This document shows, piece after piece, positions 33,301 through 42,300 of a stretch of DNA of 64,000 nucleotides. The translations under genes and the position numbers were made by a program. Below the pieces are notes generated by a model. That model worked only from the letters and a program-made list of their open reading frames with translations. It did not search any database and was not told where the DNA came from. Position 1 is the first letter of the stretch, and each line of letters starts with the position of its first letter. The DNA is taken from the NCBI GenBank assembly GCA_036365455.1, contig JAWQUS010000026.1, positions 13,782,001-13,846,000 on the forward strand, given 5' to 3'. This stretch comes from Macrosoma leucophasiata. Taxonomy: Eukaryota > Arthropoda > Insecta > Lepidoptera > Hedylidae.

Positions 33301-36300
33301 CTGGGCGCGGACACGGGCAGGGCTCGGGCCCAGTCGCGCCGCCTGCGGGCCGCCGCCGAGACCGCCGCCAGGGACCCGCCCGGTGGGTACTGCTGTAGGA
33401 GGCCGGTCACCGGTCGCAGGTGGGCGCCGGCCCTGGGCGCGGACACGGGCAGGGCTCGGGCCCAGTCGCGCCGCCTGCGGGCCGCCGCCGCGCTCGCCGC
33501 CGCTGAGACCGCCGCCAGGGACCCGCCCGGTGGGTACTGCTGTAGGAGGCCGGTCACCGGTCGCAGGTGGGCGCCGGCCCTGGGCGCGGACATGGGCAGG
33601 GCTCGGGCCCAGTCGCGCCGCCTGCGGGCCGCCGCCGCCGCCGCGCTCGCCGCCGCTGAGACCGCCGCCAGGGACCCGCCCGGTGGGTACTGCTGTAGGA
33701 GGCCGGTCACCGGTCGCAGGTGGGCGCCGGCCCTGGGCGCGGACCCGGGCAGGGCTCGGGCCCAGTCGCGCCGCCTGCGGGCCGCCGCCGCCGCCGCGCT
33801 CGCCGCCGCCGAGACCGCCGCCAGGGACCCGCCCGGTGGGTACTGCTGTAGGAGGCCGGTCACCGGTCGCAGGTGGGCGCCGGCCCTGGGCGCGGACACG
33901 GGCAGGGCTCGGGCCCAGTCGCGCCGCCTGCGGGCCGCCGCCGCCGCCGCGCTCGCCGCCGCCGAGACCGCCGCCAGGGACCCGCCCGGTGGGTACTGCT
34001 GTAGGAGGCCGGTCACCGGTCGCAGGTGGGCGCCGGCCCTGGGCGCGGACACGGGCAGGGCTCGGGCCCAGTCGCGCCGCCTGCGGGCCGCCGCCGCCGC
34101 CGCGCTCGCCGCCGCTGAGACCGCCGCCAGGGACCCGCCCGGTGGGTACTGCTGTAGGAGGCCGGTCGCCGGCCCTGGGCGCGGACACAGGCAGGGCTCG
34201 GGCCCAGTCGCGCCGCCTGAGGGCCGCCGCCGCCGCCGCCGAGACCGCCGCCAGGGACCCGCCCGGTGGGTACTGCTGTAGGAGGCCGGTCGCCGGCCCT
34301 GGGCGCGGACACGGGCAGGGCTCGGGCCCAGTCGCGCCGCCTGCGGGCCGCCGCCGCCGCCGCGCTCGCCGCCGCCGAGACCGCCGCCAGGGACCCGCCC
34401 GGTGGGTACTGCTGTAGGAGGCCGGTCGCCGGCCCTGGGCGCGGACACGGGCAGGGCTCGGGCCCAGTCGCGCTGCCTGCGGGCCGCCGCCGCCGCCGCG
34501 CTCGCCGCCGCTGAGACCGCCGCCAGGGACCCGCCCGGTGGGTACTGCTGTAGGAGGCCGGTCACCGGTCGCAGGTGGGCGCCGGCCCTGGGCGCGGACA
34601 CGGGCAGGGCTCGGGCCCAGTCGCGCCGCCTGCGGGCCGCCGCCGCCGCCGCGCTCGCCGCCGCTGAGACCGCCGCCAGGGACCCGCCCGGTGGGTACTG
34701 CTGTAGGAGGCCGGTCACCGGTCGCAGGTGGGCGCCGGCCCTGGGCGCGGACACGGGCAGGGCTCGGGCCCAGTCGCGCCGCCTGCGGGCCGCCGCCGCC
34801 GCCGCGCTCGCCGCCGCCGAGACCGCCGCCAGGGACCCGCCCGGTGGGTACTGCTGTAGGAGGCCGGTCACCGGTCGCAGGTGGGCGCCGGCCCTGGGCG
34901 CGGACACGGGCAGGGCTCGGGCCCAGTCGCGCCGCCTGCGGGCCGCCGCCGCCGCCGCGCTCGCCGCCGCCGCGCTCGCCGCCGCCGAGACCGCCGCCAG
35001 GGACCCGCCCGGTGGGTACTGCTGTAGGAGGCCGGTCACCGGTCGCAGGTGGGCGCCGGCCCTGGGCGCGGACACGGGCAGGGCTCGGGCCCAGTCGCGC
35101 CGCCTGCGGGCCGCCGCCGCCGCCGCGCTCGCCGCCGCCGAGACCGCCGCCAGGGACCCGCCCGATGGGTACATCCTACCTCATTAGTTCTATAGTTCTA
35201 GTAATAATAATGGAGACCGTCGACACGTCCCACTGCTGGGTGAGAGTCTCCCCTTCTCGGAGGGAGGCCTGGAGCTTACTCCACTATGCTGCTCCGATGC
35301 GGGTCGGTGGAGATAAGGGTTAGTGGCCAACCCGCTGTCGGATGTTTTCAAACCGGCCCATAAGGCCTCCGACAAGGTTTAACGTTTGCAATTTATCGAT
35401 AGCGACCGGGACCGAAGGCTTTACGTGCCCTCGGAAGCACGGAAACACGCGCATTTTAATTTGCCACACACCCGATCACGCCCGTATCGCTTAACCGAGT
35501 AGATCGTTTCCGATCTACGCCAGCCCGCGGAGCTATGCGCGCTATCGCGAAATTTGTTCAATAGGGTACAAATTTGAAAAAAAAATGTTTATTTTTTTAA
35601 ATTACGAAGTCGAAAGTAATACCAAAATGAAAAGTATAGATTAAAAACTTTAATTTAGATATTTATTTGTTATCATACAAGAATAGATTACGTTATCTCA
35701 GAGTTAAATTTAATTTAATTAATAAAAATATAAATCATTCAATTTATATTTAATTCATTCAATTGTAATATAAAATAGAGTGCTCTCTCCCGCAACCTAA
35801 CTGTTGAAGTTTACTCGACTGCCTCTCGAGGGGGGGTGATGGGTGAGGCGGGGAAATCGCACAAGACGTCGAAGTGTCAATTCTATACGTAGTATAATTA
35901 GATATTCTCTGTTACAGGTTCGGAGTTAGAAGGCTCCATCCCACCGGCGTACGTGAAGGAGCTGATCGCGGAGCTGGAGCAGCAGCTCGTCACGTTCCGG
36001 AGGCAGATGGACGTGGCCGACAAGCAGATGCAGTCTTCCCCGAAACTTCTCACTGAGCAGGGTATGTCTGTATTGAAATTATACAAGTATTTTATCTAGT
36101 GAGTCATCATCATTTCAACCCTAAACTTATGTTGTTAGACAAAGCCTTCCCGAAAGACGCCCATACCAGTATTTTGCATCATTAGGAGAATATGCCATAA
36201 TCCCCACGCTTCGCAAAGTGATCTAAAATCACGAAACATTACATGGGGGAGGGGTGAATGTATGGAGGCATCACGAGTATTTATTTCTTTTTTTTTATGT

Positions 36301-39300
36301 AATGGAAGTGGTAAACAAGCATGCAGTTCACGTTGATGTTAAGTGATGACTGCAGCCTATAGACACCCACACAAAGACCAAGGTCAAAATGCAGATGCGT
36401 TACCACTCCTGAGGCCTAAGGTGTTATGCCTCTGTGCCGGAAATTACATTACCACCTGACCGGAACACGATAGTTCTGAACACTACCATTTAGCGGCAAG
36501 TATATTAGTTAATGCGGTGGTGCCTACGACCGCGAGCTCAGTCACTGGAGTTCTACCACTGGTAAAAAATCACGTGTATTTATTTCTTCTTTGAGCGCCC
36601 TACCAGAGAATATGTAATTATACTATGTATAGAATGGACACTTCGACGTCCTGCCCAATTTCCCCGCCTCACCCAACCTCCTCCCCTCTTATGGGCGACG
36701 TTTGGTATTCTCTACGTGCTACGCACACAGGTGCACGTGTAAATACACGTCACTGATTGATGTCTATGTAATGGACCAAATTAAGCGTTTGTATGGAATT
36801 TTGGCGAAGTGTCCGCGTTGTGGCCCTACTACGCTGTGATCCTGGGTTCGATTCCCGGTTCGGGTACTACCAGAAATAACAGTCTAAAATCCTTTATCTC
36901 TAGTTCTATTGGGATTTTTCCATTTTCATAGTTTGTTGATGTGTCCGCAGATGTGAACAGGCTCGCCACCTATTATAGTCGTTACAGGGGCCAAAACGTA
37001 ACAGAGGAATCGAAGGTGTTTGCATGTATACTTAAATGCATGTCATTTATCTGTGCCCACCCCTTCGGAGAGTACAAACGTGGAGTTAGAGAGTTCTTAT
37101 AACGTAAACGTACCTTCACGCCTGTAATCCTCGAAGGGGTAGGCAGAGGTAAATGCATTCATAAAATTATACGTGCAATCAATCTTCCTGGTGGTAGAAT
37201 TCCAGTGACGGAACTCGCGGGCGTAGGCACCACCGCATTACCTAAAATACTTGCCGCTAAATGGTAGTGTTCAGCACTATCGTGTTCCCCTCAGGTGGTA
37301 ATGTACGGCCCTGTAATTTCCGGCACAGAGGCATAACACCTTAAGCCTCAGGAGTGGTAACGCATCTGCATTTTGACCTTGGTCCTTGTGTGGGTGTCTA
37401 TAGGCTGAAGTCATCACTTAACATCAATGTGAACTGCATGCTTGCTTACAACTTCTGTACGGGCTAATGCACCGCACATTAGTTAGATCAGCATTTTACA
37501 CCTTACGCCTCATTTCAACACACTTATTTTATTATTATATTCTGTTCGCATTAGGTAATCAAGTTCGCCGCGCGTTCTCACATTTTATTCATATCAGTAT
37601 CAGTTAGTTATTTTTGGACAGTTTTTAATATACAAGTTTTTATCAGTTTATCAGATTTTTATTTATCAGTAACTCTTTGGGGTCTAACCCAAACAACTTC
37701 CATTATAAAAAAAAAACACCCTCGATTTGCGTATAACGTTCTCTTATAAAGGGGAAATGAGACATTCTACTGATATACTTTTTACATTAGTATATTATAT
37801 TTAGTTTTATTTTAGAGATATTCTTGACTATACATATATTTTTTTTATATTGTTTGACATGTATATCAATTGTTATTCACTTTAATTTATTATTAGGTTG
37901 GGGAAAAAGTTTCTTCGTATTTTTTAAGATATTTCAAAACATTTTTTAATATAGTTTATTTAAATTTAACTAAAGTATGTATGTACCATTTTGTTCGATA
38001 ACCTTTTGCCATCTTGTAGGTAGGGACATTATCCCATTGCTATAAAAATTTTGGGACTTCTCATCAAAATACCGCGACAAGTGGATTTGGCAGTCCTCTC
38101 GTGATGTTAACCTAACATTGCATAAAGAATTCTGAAGAGACCGAAACAGGTGGAAATCTGAAGGTGCAAGGTCAGGACTATACGGCGAATGCATTAACAC
38201 CTCCCAGCCAAACTCTCTTAATTTTTGCTGAGTGGCTATAGATGTGTGAGGTCTAGCGTTATCATGATGAAACACCACACCCCTTCTGTTGATCAATTCC
38301 GGCCGCTTTCTCTCAACTTCTTGCTTTAATCTCATCAGTTGTTCGCAGTACAGTTCAGAATCGATAGTCCTGCCTGGTGGTAATAGCTCATAATGAATAA
38401 TACCCTTCCAATCCCACCACACACACAACATCACCTTATTGCGAGTTAACCCGGGTTTCGCCACAGTCTGTGAAGCCTGACCGGCCTTTGACCACGATCT
38501 TTTTCGCACGTTCTTGTCATACGTGATCCACTTTTCATCACCAGTTATCAGCTTCTTTCATTCGGTTTCATTACGTCGTAATGAGTACACGGTTCATTAG
38601 GTTTCTTTCAGTGAGCTCGTGAGGTACCCAAATATCGAGCTTTTTTTTGTACCCAGCTTTTTTCAAATGCGCCAAAACTGTTTTGTGATCAATTCTCAGT
38701 TCTTCAGCTACGTCGTAACTACTGATATGTCGATCTTGCTCCACTTTTTCAAAAATGGCATCCATTTTAACCGTAATAGGGCGACCAGAGCGAGGTGCAT
38801 CTTTGACATCAAAATTTCCGGATTGAAAACGCTTAAACCAAATTTGTGCTACTCTCACAGACACTAGGTCCATAAACATCGCAAATTTTTTTCGCTGCTT
38901 GCGTTGCATTTTTACCTTTTTTGTAGTAAAATTTTAAAATGCATCGAATTTCTTCATTAGATTCACATCTTGACAGTACGAAAAACAAATGAAAATCACA
39001 CATTTGCCTAATTTGAATTTGGAATTATGTTCTTTAAAATTTTAACTTTCAATGATACCAAAACCAGCCAGATACAAATACTACAGCCAAAGAGATTTTA
39101 TTACAAGTTCATACATACTATAATGCGAAAAGACTTTTTCCCCAACCTATTATGTTTGTTTTTGACGTGTCATAAGAGGTGCCTGTCACCCTAAATGAAT
39201 AAATGAGTTTCTGATTCTGATTATAATTGTTTCAGAACTGACCCTGGGCATCCGTCGCATGCACGAGTCCCTCGTGGCGTTGGCCGGACGTCTGCAAGCG

Positions 39301-42300
39301 GTGCACACGCAGGTCGAGGCGCAGAAGGAACAGTACCTCAATCTGCGCAAATACATACTCAAGGACCCCACCAACGTGTTCGATAGTATATCGCGTGAGT
39401 ATCTTAATATTTGTATATATTTTTATGTCTCTCGTCACCACGGGGTCCAATTTGAACTTTGAACTTATGATTACTGGCACCGACTTAAAACCTATGAGTA
39501 GGTAGGTACGTAGCCCAAGTAAGTGTTTAATGTTTGTAAGATTATAATAAATAGGTTATGTGTTATTTCCTTGAAATGAAAGTATCAAGTTGATTTAAAA
39601 AAAAAATGCAAAGAAAAATTTGACTTCAGGCGAGACTCGAACTCGCGGCCTACTGGGAATCTAGTCCAGCCGCTCTTCCAATTGAGCTACTGAAGTCCTG
39701 CCCGATTTGTCAAATCTTTCCTTCACATTTATTGCATTGCTTTATGGTAGCAGTTTTTTTTAATATTATTTCGCATTAACACATGCTTGTGAAATATTTT
39801 TTAAAGAAATACCTGCTACCATAAAGCAATGCAATAACTTGGACTTGTCGCAGTATTTCTAATCGCCCCAAAAGAAGTATAATTTTGAAAAATCGTGACG
39901 GATATTACGGGCTGTCCTTAAAATGCGCCACGCTAAAACAAGCCTTTTCTGACCTATTGTCACGCAGCGTCACATAATATGACAGTTTTTTAAATGTTCT
40001 AACGAAATATTAAATTACATTTTTTTTATGAACTCTTCATGAAGCGCGCATGTCCTTGCGACTGGTGTAGATTGGAAGCGATCTACTCGGTTAAGCGATA
40101 GGGGCGCGGTCGGGTGTGTGATGGGTGACTGCTAGTGGCAAATTAAAATGCGCGTTTCCGTGCTTCGAAAAGCACGTTAAACCGTGGATCCCGGTTGCTA
40201 CCGATAGATAGCAGTCGTTAAACCTTATTGGAGGCCTTATGGGTGGTTTGAAAACATCCGACAGCGGGTTGGTCACTAACCCTTATCTCCACTAACCCAC
40301 ATTGGAGCAGCGTGATGGAGTAAGCTCCAGACCTCCCAAGAAGGGGAAAGACTCGTGCCGCGCAGTGGTACGTATCAAGGATTGCCATTATAATTATTAT
40401 TTTATTGAACTGCGAACGTCACGATGCCGTGGACCCCCGTTCCTTCCTATCACATTTTATCACTCTGTGCGAAACTCCTTCCCGCCTTGTATGCGAACGA
40501 ATTTACGGACGGCCCCCTACGGGTGTGTATAGCTTGAACGTATACTTATGTGATGTTTTGTTTTCGCCTACAGCCAGCACCAGTTTAGACCAAATCCTGC
40601 GCGACGCCGAGGGTTCGAGGAAGAAGTCTAAAACCGGCAACATCTCTGATTTCGGCCTTAGTAGCGCAGTGCTCTCTGATCCCAGAGCCGCTTTAGGTAT
40701 ACATTTTTTATTTTATGCTATGAAATAGGCTTAGGCTTTAAGCGATTACCACTTAAAGCCTATTTATTTCTGTTCAACATTTTATGTGCTTATTATTAAC
40801 TGATATTTCATTTTAGATAGTAATGTACAGTGCTCAACAATAAATATTGCACATCGAACCTAGGCAGGAGACTTCGGCTTATTGCGGGTCTGTAGAGCGT
40901 TATCTCTTTCGCATCGTATCTATTTGTCGTTTGTCGACCATTTTGATCAAGTTATGACCAATACCGGACTGTCCGTGCTTACATTGGCAATGTGCCTAAT
41001 TTTACTGGTGGTAGAGCTCCAGTGACGGAGCTCGCGGGCGTAGGCACCACCGCATTACCTAATATACTTGCCGCTAAATGGTAGTGTTCAGCACTATCGT
41101 GTTCCGGTCAGGTGTTAATGTACGGCCCTGTAATTTCCGGCACAGAGGCATAACACCCTTAGGCCTCAGGAGTGGTAACGCATCTGCATTTTGACCTTGG
41201 TCTTTGTGTGGGTGTCTTTAGGCTGCAGTCATCACTTAACATCAATGTGAACTGCATGCTTGTTTGCCACTTCCATTACATAAAAAAAAAAAAAAAAAAA
41301 ATGTGCAGCAGAGATAACGCTCTACGAAGTCGAAACGAGCCGATCGTCTCTTTCGCGGGCTCGATGTGCAATATTAATTGTTGAGTACTGTACCATGTAT
41401 TTGTTATTTATTTTAAAAGTGATAATTTCACTGTAATACATATTCCTAAAATATAACTAAGTTTCAATTCTATAACGAACTATGGTAAAATCGTTTTACC
41501 ACAGGCTGGTACACAGCACATGTAATTATGTTTGACATTTTGACATTTAACAATGTGAACGTAATTTACTGTGTTGTCAAATGCATGGTAGTGTGTGTAA
41601 TGGTTTTATAGATACATGGTATTGTGTGTAGTGTTTTATTTATTGATCTAATGTACTTTATTAGCACTATTATTGAAAATATTAGCGTTCTGCATTTTGT
41701 CTTTATATAAACTATAAATTTGCCAAATTTCATACTCCTCCGTAAGCTGTCTGGTTTTGACTGGTGTTAGAGCTCCAGTGACGGAGATCGCGGACGTAGG
41801 CACTACCGCATTACCTAATATACTTGCCGCTAAATGGTAGTGTTCAGCACTATCGTGTTCCGGTCAGGTGGTAATGTACGGCCCTGTAATTTCCGGCACA
41901 GAGACATAACACCTTAGCCCTCAGGAGTGGTAACGCATCTACATTTTGCCTTTGGTCTTTGTGTTGTCTATAGGCTGCAGTCATAACTCACCATCAATGT
42001 GAACTGCAAGCTTGTTTATCACTTCCATTACATAAAAAAAACTCAATTTTCGTAAATTGGGTCTAAGTATATGCTTTAATATTATGATATATTGTTGTTT
42101 ATAGGTAATATTCAACAGTTGGCGGGACCAACACCATTTACGTACCTCGGCGGACTGTCACCATATGGTGTTCCTGATGCTTCTGGTAGGTATCCTTTTA
42201 ATCTGTGTTATTGTAATTTTGTATGTATTTTTTTATTTTTATATTGAAGATTAGCTGTGCCCGCGACTTCGCCCGCGTGAGAATTTTTAATTGCTCAGTT

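Larger units (their letters stand above)
37814..39222 (+). mobile_element. Same LINE 3' tail, split by mariner, in Nup58 intron 8
   Basis: Halves 37814-37892 and 39153-39222 match 19572-19735 closely, ending at TTCTGATT a few bases before the exon 9 acceptor. The split is the mariner below. Confidence 0.8.

Noticed and set aside
31979..35323. Very long open frames on both strands (hundreds of codons, up to 872)
   Set aside because: They are translations of the GC-rich exon array in unintended frames. The repeat has almost no stop codons in any frame, so length alone means nothing here.
38619..38867. Plus-strand 82-codon open frame
   Set aside because: Shadow of the mariner transposase on the other strand.
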